Of a DNA stretch of 64,000 nucleotides, positions 34,547 through 45,659 are shown piece by piece. How positions within the stretch are numbered: position 1 is the first letter of the stretch; the number at the start of each line of letters is the position of its first letter. The stretch covers positions 53,760,364 through 53,824,363 of the forward strand of contig CM033721.1 in assembly GCA_019671005.1 (NCBI GenBank). Reading direction: 5' to 3'. A model generated the notes under the pieces. That model was given only the letters and a program-made list of their open reading frames with translations, was not told the origin of the DNA and did no database searches. Both the position numbers and the translations under genes were made by a program. The stretch is from Hibiscus mutabilis. Lineage: Eukaryota; Streptophyta; Magnoliopsida; Malvales; Malvaceae.

Positions 34547-35507
34547 TCATGCATCTCCTAAGGTGACCAATTCTTTGTTACGTTCCACATGGGCACCTTT
34601 ATAGTTCTTCAATCTTTGTCTGTTAACTTTGAATTCATGTTTGTCAGTGATGGACTTGATTATCACAGCACCATGGGAGAACGGTTTGACAACTTTGAAT
34701 GGTCCCGGCCATCTTAATTTCAGTTTTCCCGGGAAAAGTTTTAGCCGAGAATTGAATAAGATAACTAGTTGCCCTGGCATGAATTGCCGCGACAATAGTT
34801 TCTTATCATGCCATTGCTTTGTTTTCTCCTTGTAGATTCGTGCATTGTCATAGGCGAGTGCACAGAATTCTTTTATCTCGTTGAGATCTAGTAAACGCTT
34901 TTGTCCGGCACTCTCACAATCCATATTCACGGTCTTGATTGCCCAATATGCTTTGTGTTCAATTTCCACCGGTAAGTGACAAGTCTTTCCGTAGACAAGG
35001 CGAAATGGGGACATTCCCAAGGGTGTTTTGAATGCGGTTCGGTAATCCCAAAGTCGTCTAGTCTTGAAGACCAATCTTTTCGGGAAGGATTGACAACCTT
35101 CTCGAGGATATTCTTCAATTCTCGGTTAGAAATTTCTGCTTGCCCATTAGTTTGTGGATGATATGTCGTGGCAATTTTATGTGACACACCGAAGCGTTGC
35201 AACATCTTGGCAATAAGTTTGTTGTCAAAGTGCTTGCTTTCATCACTGATAATTGCTCTCGGCATCCCAAACCATGTAAATATATTTTCTGCAAGAATCG
35301 TTGCACGGTCTTGGAATTGTTGGCGAGAACTGCAGCTGCCTTAACCCATTTAGACACGTAGTCTACGGCAAGTAGAATGTAGAGGTTCCCGAATGAAGAT
35401 GGGAAAGGTCTCATAAAATCAATCCCCCATATATCGAACAATTCCACCTCAAGGATGTTTTGGAGCGGTATCTCATGTCGTCTAGAGATATTGCCCGCCT
35501 CTGGCAA
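34547..35507 (-). pseudogene. int: Athila integrase, frameshifted
   Basis: Three overlapping minus-strand frames, 35507-35115, 35265-34927 and 35074-34547, together cover the integrase core and C-terminal domain. Seen: GIDFMRPFPSSFG (first Asp), AVDYVSKWVKAAAV, AIISDESKHFDNKL (second Asp) and YHPQTNGQAEISNRELKN (Glu), so the DDE residues are all still present across frames. The C-terminal piece has RTAFKTPLGMSPFRLVYGK, EHKAYWAIK, and FSHGAVIIKSITDKHEFKVN in the GPY/F-type region. At least two frameshifts separate these. It has no chromodomain, as expected for Athila. Two palindromic words lie at 34768-34796. Confidence 0.9.
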
Positions 35508-35671
35508 CGATCACATTGCTTGTAAAACTCTTGGGCATCTTTGTACAGTGTTGGCCAATACAAACCGAATTGCAAAACTTTGGTCGCGGTACGTGTTCCT
35601 CCAAAATTTCCTCTATAGGGTGAAGAATAGCATTGTCGGAGTACATTCTGTTGCTCCTCTTCAGGGACACA

Positions 35672-36916
35672 TCATTGTATAATCTGATCTGCACATTGTT
35701 TAAACAAAAGAGGCTCGTCCCAGAAATAATGCTTAGCATCATGGCGGAACCACTTCTTTCCTTGATGAGTAAGGCCATAAGGTAAAATACCACAAACAAG
35801 AAAATTAAATAAATTAGCATACCAGGGTATTGCCGAGGCATGCGTTGCCGGGGCAACTGTTTCTGTGGTTGCCGAGGTGTACGCATCTAGAGTTGTCAAG
35901 GCGTCAAGGTTTGCCGAGCCATGTGTTGCCGGGGCAACTGTTTCTGTGGTTGCCGAGGTGTACGCATCTAGAGTTGTCAAGGCGTCAAGGTTTGCCGAGC
36001 CATGTGCATCAGTGGTTGCTGAGGCATGCGTGTCTGGAGTTGTCGAGGTGTCAAGGGTTGCCGAGATATGCGCATCAGGGGTTGCCGAGGCATGAGCGTC
36101 TAGAGTTGCCGAGGTGTCGAGGGTTGCCGAGGCATCGAGGGTTGCCGAGGCGTGCGCAACAGTGGTTGCCGAGGCATTAGGGGTTGCCGAGGTAACTAAC
36201 AGTTGCTCATCCGAGAATACATCGCATATCTCTAAATCTCCGTCCTCCTCCCTATTGCGTTCTAAGCGTGATAAGTGATCGAAAACTTGATTTTCTATTC
36301 CTTTCATGTCCTTAATTTCAATGTCAAACTCTTGTAAAAGTAATATCCAACGAATCAAACGAGGTTTGGCATCCTTTTTAACAAATAGATACTTAATTGT
36401 CGAATGGTCTGTATGAACAATTACCTTTTTACCAATCAAATAGGATCGAAACTTGTCAAATGCAAAAACTATTGCTAGTAACTCTTTCTCCGTTGTTGTG
36501 TAATTCACTTGGGCGTTATTTAGAGTCTTACTAGCGTAGTATATCACATAAAAAATCTTACTTGTGCGTTGGCCTAGGACTGCTCCTACCTTGAAATCAT
36601 TCGCATCACACATGAGCTCAAAAGGTAGCGTCCAATCAGGTGGAACGACAATGGGTGCCGAGGTAAGCTTTTCCTTTAGATTTTTGAATGCTTGGGCGCA
36701 AGTTTCATCAAAGTTGAAGTCTTTATCATGTTCAAGCAAATTGCACAAGGGTTTAGTAATCTTAGAAAAATTATGAATGAACCTCTTGTAAAAACCTGCA
36801 TGTCCAAGAAAGCTTCGGATTCCTTTAACTAAACTTGGTAGGGGTAATCTCTCGATCACGTCCACCTTGGCTTTGTCTACTTTGATTCCCTTGGATGAAA
36901 TCTTGTGGTCGGGCAC
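35672..36916 (-). pseudogene. Athila connection, RNase H and expanded spacer
   Basis: 414 open codons. From the N terminus: KGIRSFLGHAGFYKRFIHNF (RT connection), FELMCDANDFKVGAVLGQR (RNase H first Asp), YTTTEKELLAIVFAFDKF (Glu), VIVHTDHSTIKYLF (Asp), then HLSRLERNREEDG closing RNase H. After this come about 120-140 residues of Ser/Ala/Thr-rich repeats not found in the other Athila-like element, and then the start of the integrase region (IPWYANLFNFLVCGILPYGL and KHYFWDEPLLFKQCADQI). Normal Athila spacers between RNase H and this IPWYA segment are about ten residues (see 12478-12738). RNase H catalytic residues are all present. A stop separates this piece from reverse transcriptase at 36917-36919. 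Confidence 0.92.
35829..36196. repeat. In-frame palindromic-word array in pol (RNase H-integrase spacer)
   Basis: About 18 copies of a 14-bp word, consensus GTTGCCGAGGCAWC, stand in about 368 bp. Many have both arms intact (GTTGCCGGGGCAAC at 35844 and 35925). An 81-bp unit is duplicated exactly or nearly so (35844-35924 and 35925-36005), that is 27 codons, and the frame is kept throughout. In protein the array is Ser/Ala/Thr/Asp/His-rich, with repeated SAT, LDA and DAHAS segments. The flanks VFSDEQLLV and ASAIPWYANLFNFLV are normal pol sequence. Confidence 0.93.
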
Positions 36917-36919
36917 AAT

Positions 36920-37783
36920 TCATTCATCTACCATAAAATGGCACTTCTCCAAATTAAGGACTAGATCGGATTCTTCACATCTTGCCAACACCTTCTCTAA
37001 ATTGCCAAGGCAACTGTCGAAGTCATTACCAAATACGAAAAAATCGTCCATGAAGATTTCAAGGAAGTCTTCGACCATGTCTGAAAAGAGTGCCATCATG
37101 CATCTTTGGAAGGTTGTCAGGGCATTACACAATCCGAATGGCATTCTTCGGAAAGCATAAGTATCGTATGGGCATGTAAAGGTTGTCTTTTCTTGATCTT
37201 TTGGTGCTATGGCAATTTGATTGTAACCTGAATAACCATCAAGAAAACAATAAAAGGGTTTACCTGCAAGACGGTCAAGCATTTGATCAAAAAAGGGTAA
37301 TGAGAAGTGATCTTTTCTAGTGGCTTTGTTTAGCTTTCGGTAATCCATACAAACCCTCCAACTGGTCACAGTCCTGGTTGGAATAAGTTCATTGTTTTCA
37401 TTACTTACCACCGTTATACCTCCCTTTTTCGGTACACATTGTATCAGACTTACCCATGTACTATCAGAGATGGGGTATATGATGCCGACGTCAAGCCATT
37501 TGATGTTTTCTTTCATTACAACCCCTTTCATGGAATGATTCAGTCTTTTCTGGGCCTCAATTGAAGGCTTGTGATCATCTTCCAACAAAATCTTATGCAT
37601 GCACACTGCCAAACTAATTCCCATCAAGTCGGAAATTGTCCACCCTATCGCCTTCTTGTGTAGCATCAATATGTCAATCAGCTTCTTTTCTTGCTTAGGT
37701 TGTAACTTAGAGGAAATAATTACAGGCAGTGTATTATCGGTTCCCAAGTAAGCATATTTTAGTTGCCCTAGCAACTGTTTCAA
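36920..37783 (-). pseudogene. Athila reverse transcriptase (nearly intact)
   Basis: 287 open codons. Seen in order: LLGQLKYAYLGTDNTLPVII (link from protease), WVSLIQCVPKKGGITVV, WRVCMDYRKLNKATRKDHF, LDGYSGYNQIAIAPKDQ, FRRMPFGLCNALTTFQRCM and the catalytic motif EIFMDDFFVFG, then LNLEKCHFMVDE. The FMDDF core has both catalytic aspartates. It copies the RNA genome into DNA. The upstream boundary with protease at 37784-37939 has frame problems, and a stop at 36917 separates it from RNase H. Confidence 0.92.
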
Positions 37784-37939
37784 CTCAAGAATCGGTGGTT
37801 GTTCAATGAAGGGCTTTTCGAGTTTACCTTCCTTACCTGAGTAATCCAGTGGTTCAAAGTATGTACCTGGTCGATTGACTAACCAATTTGCCTCTTCTTG
37901 TTGATCTTCATCGATCTGTTCTTCATACTCCTCGGGTTC

Positions 37940-39151
37940 CTATTGATCGGCAATGTAGTTGCCGAGGCAACTAATCTCCTCGTAAAAGTCAAACTCTATT
38001 GTGGCATGAAGAAGTTGGAATTTTTTCGAATCATCGGCATGCCTTAGTGTTTGGAACACATTTAGTTTAACTTGCTGGTCATTCACCCTCATTGTGAATT
38101 CTCCCTTTTCAACATCGATTAAGGTTCTCCCTGTTGCTAGGAAGGGTCTCCCAAGAATGATAGGTGCATGTTCATCTGCATCACAATCCAAAACAATAAA
38201 GTCAGCGGGAAAAATAAATTTATCAACTTTTACTAGTATGTCTTTGATTTTTCTCTCTGGATGCACATAGGATCTGTCGGCTAGCTGTAGCATAACTGTT
38301 GTAGGTCTTGCCTTCTCGATTCCTAGTTTCTGGAAAATCGATTTAGGCATCAAGTTTATGCTTGCTCCAAGGTCACATAATGCTTTCCCGACATAGTGGT
38401 TTTCGATGGAACAAGGTATTGTGAAACTTTCGGGGTCTTTCAACTTGGGTGGCATGCGATTGTGCAACATGGCCATGCATCCCTCTGTCGCGGCAACTGT
38501 TTCAAACTCTCCTAGCCTTGTTCTTTTGGACACAATGTCTTTAAGAAACTTGGCATAGTTCGGCATTTGTTCAATTGCCTCAACCAACGATAAGTTGATG
38601 TGGACTTGCTTTAGGATATCAAGAAACTTCTTGAATTGATATTCTTTCTTTTGTCGCTTCAACCATTGTGGGAATGGTGGTGGAAGTCGGACATCTTTGA
38701 TCCTTTCATTGGTCTGGAATCTGATTGATGGCATTGTCGGGGCAACTAGAGTTGCCAAGGCATCATCAACTGGGGTTGCCGTGGCATGCTTATTGTTGGT
38801 TGCTGTGGCATTTCCTGGTTCAGCATCTGAGGCTTTGTTGCTAAGTTCATCTTGTTCTTTTTGTGTAGTTTTGTTTGATGAGCGAGCTTGAGCCTCCTTA
38901 AGTTGTTGGCCACTTCTAGTGGTGATTGCCTTACATTGCTTGTGGCCAGTTCCTCTTGCGACTTCAGTATCGCTGGGTAAACCTCCTTGCGGTCTAGTAT
39001 TCAGGTTTTGAGCAAATTGTTCTACTTGAGTTTCCAATGATTTGATTGCCACCTCTTGGTTTTGCAATCTCATCTCACTCCTGTTAATAAAAGCATCAAT
39101 TCTTTTCATGAAGTTACTATTCTCAGCCATATAAGATTCAATTTTTAACAT
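37940..39151 (-). pseudogene. pro: Athila gag-linker and aspartic protease
   Basis: 403 open codons. The N-terminal linker has ETQVEQFAQNLNTRPQGGLP and a Lys/Glu/Ala/Thr-rich stretch, part of which (about 38733-38812) is made of palindromic words and reads as ATATP-like repeats. Then LPPPFPQWLKRQKKEYQFKK leads to the protease: CSIENHYVGKALCDLGASIN carries the catalytic Asp in DLGA form, PTTVMLQLADRS follows, and HAPIILGRPFLATGRTLIDV carries the ILG motif. It would cleave the gag-pol polyprotein. This is the best-kept protein region of the element, but a stop closes it before reverse transcriptase. Confidence 0.9.
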
Positions 39152-40390
39152 AAAAGCATTGAGAGAATTTTTCCAAAGAACTAGATGTTGTCGGTTGTTG
39201 TTGCGGCAACTGTTGTCGTGGCATATTTTGTTGGAATCCTGATGCTAGTGCATTCTGATTGTTCTGGTTCAGAGCGTTGTTGGGATTACTCCATGAAAAA
39301 TTCTGGTGCTTCTTCCAAGCTGGATTATATGTGTTGGACATCATATTGTTGTTCCGGTTGTAATTCCCTACATAAAAGCTGGATTCTGGATTCTGCGTAC
39401 ATTCAAAAAAATTATGGTTACCACCACAAAACTCACAAAAGGAATCTACTATCTTGACCTCTTGTGTGTTGTTTTGTTTCTACATGTTCTGGACCATCTT
39501 GGTTAGAGTGGCCAATTGTGCCGAAATTGAATCTGATGATCCCAGTTCATGTATTGTGGCTTGGCGTCTAACTCCTCCTCTTCTAGCAGATGGGAACTAA
39601 TAATCATTCTTGGCAAGCCTGTTCAGAATTTGCATTGCTTCTTCTGGCGACTTATCTAGGAGTATGCTATTTGCTGAGGCATCTAGCATCATCCTTGTTG
39701 GTGTATTTACAGCTTTGTAAAACATTGTCACTTGTGTCCATACTAGGAATCCGTGTAGGGGCATTTGTGTAAAAGTTCTCTATATCACTCCCAAGCCTCG
39801 TACATGGATTCATCATCTGCCTGCCGAAAAGAAGTAATTAGCTTATCGGTCAAATTTGTAGGATTAAATCGAGCAAGGAAATCACGACATAAATTGGTCC
39901 AAGATCCTATTGATCCAGCCGTAACACTATTCAACCATGCTTTCACCCTATCCCTCAGTGAATAGGGGAATAATCTTAGTCGTAAAACATCTGGTGTGAC
40001 TCCTTGTATTTTGAATGTGTTGCAAATCTCAAGGAAAGATTTAAGATGGTGTCGTGCATCTTCAGTTGTTGAGCCGCCAAATTGACCAATTGTGTTGATC
40101 ATATTGAACATCACCGGTTTCAACTCAAAGTGGTCGGCTTTAATTTCAGGTGTGACAACTCCTGGATTAAGTCCTTCAAGATCTTCCTCAAGATAGTCTC
40201 GAATAGTTCTGTTTCGTGCAAAAATCACTCCACCTCCTGCTGGAACATCGTAATTCATATTGTCGTCTTGATTAGCCATTGCTACTTTTATCCTTCGTCT
40301 GAGTCTTTGAAAGGTTCGTTCAATTTTGGGTTCAAAGGGATATTCTGGTGTAATCAGTCTTGCCCTGGTCATATACCAATGCAAAACCAA
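39138..40390 (-). pseudogene. gag: Athila gag, interrupted
   Basis: Starts at MTRARLITPEYPFEPKIERT (ATG about 40372). 40390-39785 is open and contains FELKPVMFNMINTIGQFGG, YSLRDRVKAWLNSVTAGS and FRQADDESMYEAWE; a TAG follows. Conceptual sequence then continues with TPTRMMLDASANSILLDKSP and EEAMQILNRLAKNDY, another two stops, and a zinc knuckle CEFCGGNHNFFEC near 39405-39445 (C-x2-C-x3-H-x4-C). 39344-39138 holds the Asn/Gln-rich tail. Gag forms the particle and binds RNA. Confidence 0.88.
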
Positions 40391-40466
40391 AGTTTGTTAA
40401 CCCTTCGAATCTTAAACAATAAAAATAAAAAGTGCAAGAAAATAAAAACAAAGTCGATATTGCCAA

Positions 40467-40484
40467 TCCCCGGCAACGGTGCCA
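40467..40484 (-). promoter_or_regulatory. Primer-binding site, tRNA-Asp type
   Basis: The plus strand reads TCCCCGGCAACGGTGCCA, identical to the 3' end of plant tRNA-Asp except one C to T. It lies 6 bp from the LTR. Confidence 0.85.
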
Positions 40485-40490
40485 AAGACT

Positions 40491-41980
40491 TGTTGCGCGT
40501 AATAAGTGCTCCGCAATTGTGCAAGTGTACACGTCGCAAGTTATAGTATAAAAGATACCGTCTCCACAGGGATTGGTGCCACTTCAAGAATCTAATCTCT
40601 TGCACTGTAAAAAGTAAAAGAACACAAGTAGAAGATTGTAGGAGTTTTAACTAACAACTAAACTAGAAAGCAATAAAGTAGAAGAAGATGTAATCAAAAG
40701 AGAGGGAATAGGCCAGGTTATTGTGAGTTGGGGTGTGATAGCCAATTGGATCGTCTTGGTAAAAGAGTGCAAGGGCAACTCAGTTGTCGTGGAAACTTGC
40801 GCAGCTGGGTTGCCTTGGCAACTAATCGAACGGTTGTCTGGGCAACTGTTTTGGGCGGCTGGGTAGCAACTTCAAGGTTCGGCAGAGCGTTCTTCAAGGG
40901 TTTCTTCTTATCCCTAAGTTGAAACTCTAGCTAATTGTGCATGCCTTGACAATACATCCCTGCGTGAATCAAGGGTGAACAACAACCAATCTTGCGCTCC
41001 TCTTAGCCATTGAAATCCTTAACTTATTCCTAAGCCGGATTAATCTTCATCAATAGATTGAATAAAAACCATACTCATTCGTTTCTTGAATCTAACTTTC
41101 CTGATATTAGATAAATAGATAGAATTATAAGATCCTCTCCCAATTCACTCGCAAACAAGAATAAAAACCAAGAATGAGTAAACCTTGAATTGAAAGTGCA
41201 AACTCTTATTACCTAAACAAAATCCAATTGTTTCTCACAACCACAAAACACAATAACCTTAGCCAAATAGATTTAGTTCATGGCTAGGTTCCAAAGAAAC
41301 ACAAAACAAAGTTTTCCTAACATAAACCTAATCGAACAAGAAAACAAAAGATGAAGATGGTCGAAGCCTCTTGTCGAATTCTCTCCCCATTTTGCACCTC
41401 TTGGATTTTGATGGCTTGGTCCTCAATTTATAGGGCGAGGCCAAAGTCTTTCTTGAGGAGGAAGTTAAGTTGGAATTAAATACTTTTAAAGAATATAATT
41501 CTTTATTATATCTAAATTCCTTATAGATCTTCTCCTATCCTCTTGGGATTTAATTTCCCTTTGACCTCTTCATGGAAATCAAAATCCTTTGGGATTTAAC
41601 TTTCCTCCACATAATCTTGGGTTTATCTAGTCGTCAATTTCGGCTGCCATATCATCTTATCCCTTATCGACAATTGCCCTGGAAACTAGCTCGGCATCTC
41701 CTTCATGCACTGCCCTGGCAACTGCGTCGGCATCTCCTTCTTGTATTGCCCTGGCAACTAGTTCCAGCCTTGCTTTGGCAAGTGATTCTGCACACACAAA
41801 AATAACTATCGGCGGCACCCTTTTTTCCACAAAATTAAGCAAAATATGATATCAAGCTTAACCACCAAGGAAACAATGCAAACATGCATGAATGGCTAAT
41901 AATGCAACTAATATGAGCCTAAGTCTAGCAATAATATGAATAAAAAGGGTGAATAAAATAGTACTTTTAGACACTTAACG
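40491..41980 (-). mobile_element. 5' LTR of the palindrome-rich Athila-like element
   Basis: About 1490 bp. In element sense the first base is changed (CGTTAAG against TGTTAAG in the partner). Palindromes at 40783, 40809-40822 (GTTGCCTTGGCAAC), 40833-40846 and 41675-41780. TATAAA (minus) at 41427-41432. Confidence 0.92.
41427..41432 (-). promoter_or_regulatory. LTR TATA box
   Basis: CCCTATAAATTGAGG on the minus strand, same position as 31085-31090. Confidence 0.6.
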
Positions 41981-41985
41981 GCTAG
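41981..41985. repeat. Target-site duplication GCTAG (right)
   Basis: Partner of 30135-30139. Confidence 0.9.
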
Positions 41986-43995
41986 GAGTAAAGGAATTGC
42001 AATTCGAGAGTCGTAGGAGCTTCGAAATTGATGATAGTATAATCGGAGTCTCGGGACTAGGCTAGATGCCTTCCCGATTTCATTGTTATTGAATTTAGCA
42101 TTCCTAACCCTAATTTGTCAAGGGATATTATACCGTGTCACTTAGTGGGTACATTGGTAAGTATCGGTAAGTATAGCATTATATGTCGAACATCGATAGT
42201 GTTGTTGTTAACACCATTGTGATAGCCATTGAATCATAGAAATATAGAATATCAATCACGAAGCATTGTCATTGCCATTGTTATAGTCATTGTCAACAAG
42301 CATTGATATCGACATTGTTATTGTCATTAAAACATTGAAAATGAATCATAGGCCATTGACATTGTTATTGAGATCATTGAACATTTCCATTGTTATTGTC
42401 AAGGCTGTTAAGCATTGATATTGAAACATTGTATATTAATAAGGACATTGAACATTGTTATTGTTACTGGATATTGAACATTGGTTTTGTCACCGGACCT
42501 TGGATTCGGAGGACTTTGGATACAATTGGAATGCCATAGACTTTATGAGCTCGGTGTATGGGTGGACTACGGTCCTAGGGCTACGACTTATATTGATTTG
42601 GTGAGGCGGATAGATGTGTTGTGATATTGGTCATATTGGCGAGGTGGAGGGACTAGACCATTCGTTGATTTGGCGAGGCGTAGGAATTCGTGTATCCACT
42701 ATTCTGAATCGATCCAAGGGTTAATATTGAAATATGAAAATATTGTCATTGAACATGATCATTGTATTGTTACTATTGACTCATTGCATAGTTATTGTTA
42801 TTACATGTGTTGGAATGCTTTACGTTGATTTTGATATTAGTTATGACTACCTCACTAGGCAATATATGCCTAATGCATTTCATTTAATATATTTCAGGTT
42901 AAAGAAGTCATTGTTCATGATCAGAAGAGTTGAAGTGTTTGCAAGTCGTGAACAAGCTAAAGTAATGTATTTTGTCTCTACAAACTCCTAGAATGGTGGC
43001 AAAGTAGTTAAACTAGTCACTTATGGCCTTTTGGATGTGTGTTTAATGCCTATGCTATGTGTAAGGTTAAAGAACCCAAAAACGACTTTTTAAGTTTTGT
43101 TAAAAGTGACCAAAATGGCATATTAAGCTCTAAAAGGTGAAAACCTAGTAAATGGATTCAGATGAATGTGAAATTTGACATTCTACTAGATCACAGTGTT
43201 TTAACCTTGTTGGTAAAGTTTCATTGCATTTGGACAACGTTTGATAGTTGAATTTGATTAAAAACCAGAAAAAATTTATCATTACAGTGTAGGGCATAAC
43301 GATACTGCTTAGGGTGTATCGATACGGATATGCCTAATTGGACTTAGTAAACAGGGCGCACTGATACTGCACAATGTGTATCGATACAGATTTTCTTCAC
43401 CAGAATCTAGAAAATTTAAGGTATCGGTATGGTCTTAGGGTGTATCGATACGAGTCAACGTGGTCAACTCATATCGATACGGTCTTAAGCTGTATCGATA
43501 CAAGTATGTATTTATTGAACTTGAGATCTTTAAATTAGGCATGGCGTACCGATACGGCCTTCTGAGTATCGGTATGGTGACAGGTATTTCAGTTATAAAT
43601 GTTACGAACAGTTTCTCAAGTGTTGTAATTTGGTCACTGAATAATGAAGGTTTAACTTGAAAGGGTTTTTGGCCTCTGATTATGGAAACTTTTATGAGTA
43701 TTGAACATAGATTGAATTTCACTGTAGTAAAGTTAGTTTCACTTAAGGACCTTTAATTTACTAGAATTACAGTTCAATCCCTAAAATTTGTAAACATTAG
43801 AAATTGGTCCTAATTGATTAATTACCGTTTCCCATTGGTTTAAATGGGCCTATGATATTGTTTGGTAAAGTTTGCAAAACATAATACCCTCTATTGTTCA
43901 ATTATTGATTGAAATTTATTGCACTGATCACCGTATCGTTCATTAGTAGCATACTCTGACTTGGTTCTCGACCAGGCCGAGAAGGGGGTGTTACA
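41986..43995 (+). mobile_element. Chromovirus left LTR, second part
   Basis: Continues the LTR and ends GGGGGTGTTACA at 43995. 42190-42490 is made of imperfect CATTGTTATTG-like repeats, matching 58270-58560 in the right LTR. 42590-42670 holds two GGCGAGGCGGA/GGCGAGGTGGA units. 43296-43575 carries the GTATCGATAC palindrome cluster. Confidence 0.9.
43296..43575. repeat. Cluster of GTATCGATAC palindromes in chromovirus LTR
   Basis: GTATCGATAC at 43316, 43378, 43442 and 43492; ATATCGATAC at 43471; GTACCGATAC at 43546; GTATCGGTAT at 43421 and 43566; plus degenerate partners (CGATACTG at 43300, CTGATACTG near 43361). Spacing is irregular, often in pairs 8-25 bp apart. Confidence 0.88.
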
Positions 43996-43999
43996 TTTG

Positions 44000-44011
44000 T
44001 GGTATTAGAGC
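44000..44011 (+). promoter_or_regulatory. Primer-binding site, initiator tRNA-Met type
   Basis: TGGTATTAGAGC, 4 bp after the LTR end, matches the plant initiator tRNA-Met primer site TGGTATCAGAGC with one change. Confidence 0.8.
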
Positions 44012-44140
44012 TAGAATTTAGTTGATTCTAGGACTAAACCAAAGCCTATTGCATTGTTATTGTGTTACTTTTCCACCTAGGAGTTGTTTTATTATGTATA
44101 GTGACTTGCCAACTAATTCGATCTCTTTATATTGTAGTTA

Positions 44141-45240
44141 TGTCAGAAACTAACGAAGCTCATATAAATGAGCATGCGAACGGCTCCTCCACTCATGGCG
44201 AGGAAATAAGTGGGGTGACCTTCTGAATCCACCTAATCCTCCACCCCAGAACGTTGAGCTAGAGTTGCCCAACGCGGAGGCTGAATGCTATTGGAGCATG
44301 GCTGATATGTTCAAACAATTCATGACATCTATGAAGGCCGAACAACCAATGAAACCAACTGCACCCGTTGTTCAATACGTTAGGGATCTTATTGATAAGC
44401 TACCACAACACCGAGCCTACACCTTCACTAGTCAGAAGGATGCCAATCTTGAGATCGTTGGCTGGACAATACATTGAGAGTTTTAAACAAACAACTGTAG
44501 TGTTCAGATGGGTACATGCTGGAGTGCGCTCTCGTATTGCTAGCTGATGAAGCACTTTAGTGGTGGGAGACCACTATTCTTACCATTCCTGAAGAAGCTA
44601 TCACCTATGAGTTATTTCTCCAAGAATTCTGAGAGAAGTAACCTCGTTGAAAGGCGAAGTATCTTCCTCCATTTGAAACAAGGTGGCTGACTTATCGAAC
44701 AATATATTCATGACTTTTGCAAGTACTACCGATATGGTGCAGAGTATATCAAGAAGGAGGAAGAGAAGTGAAAGATGTTTATCGCCTTGGGTATTACCGA
44801 TTTCCAAGATCTCGTGAATTGAGTTAAGGCCACTAAAGCTACTTAGAGGGCTCAAAGAACCGATGGATCAAGCAAGTCTGAAAAGAGATTCAGAGATGAT
44901 TCTCGACCTCCTAAGTGGAACAAGAAGGGCAAGTACCTAGGTCCCAAGCAAATTACATACTCACAACCCTACCCTTCTGGGAATATTGAGAGACCTCAAA
45001 CTATGACACAGACTTTTGTCAAGACAGCTTCAGTTGATAGTAGTAGAGGTTCAAATCGAAGTTCACAGAATCCAGTATGTAACTATTGCCAGAAACGACA
45101 TCCTGTGGGTCAGTGTTGTAAACAGACTAGAGCATGTTTCTACTGTGGTGAGCAAGGTCATTTCATTCGTGATTGTCCCCTTGGTGCCACCAAGTCCACT
45201 ACTGCACCAGTGAATGCTGCATCTCCTGCTCAGTCCTTCT
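44141..45240 (+). pseudogene. gag: Chromovirus gag, broken
   Basis: A possible start is MSETNEAHINEHANGSS at 44141; the frame soon breaks. Later pieces are 44265-44477 (MADMFKQFMTSMKAEQPM), a central part with many stops (KQGG, EQYIHDFCKYYRYGAEYIKK near 44700-44760) and 45003-45242. The last contains two zinc-binding units, CNYCQKRHPVGQC and CFYCGEQGHFIRDC (a C-x2-C-x4-H-x4-C knuckle). This arrangement is normal for chromovirus gag, which packages the RNA genome. Confidence 0.82.
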
Positions 45241-45320
45241 GAGGCAAATGATCGAGGTAAGGACCATCGAGAGCTACGGGAAAACCTAGTGGCTCGGGAA
45301 AACCATCAAATAAATAGGAA

Positions 45321-45659
45321 TTGAAGGCATCTGGCCAAATATATCACGTAAGGAGCTGGGAGGAAGATGATGAACCTGATGTTATTGCATGTACTATTGA
45401 ACTGTATTCCCACTATTTATATGTTTTGATTAACCCTGGTTCCACTTACTCTTTCATAAGCACTGTGTTGATCAAAAAGCATAGCATGTCTTCTGAACCT
45501 ATAGCATCGAAGATTTCTGTGACTAATCCATTGGGTAACTGTGTCACCGTAACTCTTGTGTGCAAGAACTGCCTCTTGATGATACAAGGGATTACATTTT
45601 CGGCTAATTTATTAGTCTTATTGATCCACAAGTTCGATGCTATACTGGGTTTGGATTAG
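45321..45659 (+). pseudogene. pro: Chromovirus aspartic protease, active-site Asp changed
   Basis: 113 open codons containing LYVLINPGSTYSFISTVLI. The usual chromovirus motif is L-I-D-P/S-G-S/A-T-H-S-F, so the catalytic Asp is Asn here. The end IHKFDAILGLD fits the conserved 'fDvILGMDWL' strand. Sequence after 45660 still reads KHQAWVDCSKRK in frame after a stop. It would process gag-pol; as read it is inactive. Confidence 0.85.

Larger units (their letters stand above)
30140..41980 (-). mobile_element. Athila-like Ty3/gypsy element, palindrome-rich, nested in the chromovirus LTR
   Basis: About 11.8 kb, LTRs 30140-31637 and 40491-41980, 5-bp duplication GCTAG. Four differences were counted in the first ~155 bp of the LTR pair, so it is younger than the other LTR pairs here. 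Element order on the minus strand is LTR, tRNA-Asp primer site, gag, protease, reverse transcriptase, RNase H, palindrome-rich spacer, integrase, extra ORF, polypurine tract, LTR. Each coding region has at least one stop or frameshift, but long open stretches remain (403, 414, 287 and 201 codons). Confidence 0.95.

Noticed and set aside
35830..36180. Plus-strand repetitive ORF (MPRHALPGQL...)
   Set aside because: It is the antisense shadow of the palindrome array in pol; self-complementary words keep several frames open.
35829..36196. Regular palindromic repeats that could suggest a CRISPR array
   Set aside because: Units are within an open pol frame of a plant retrotransposon, spacing is irregular, spacers are not unique, and no cas genes exist.
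45003..45242. Host CCHC zinc-finger gene
   Set aside because: The knuckles are in the right order and distance from chromovirus gag and protease.
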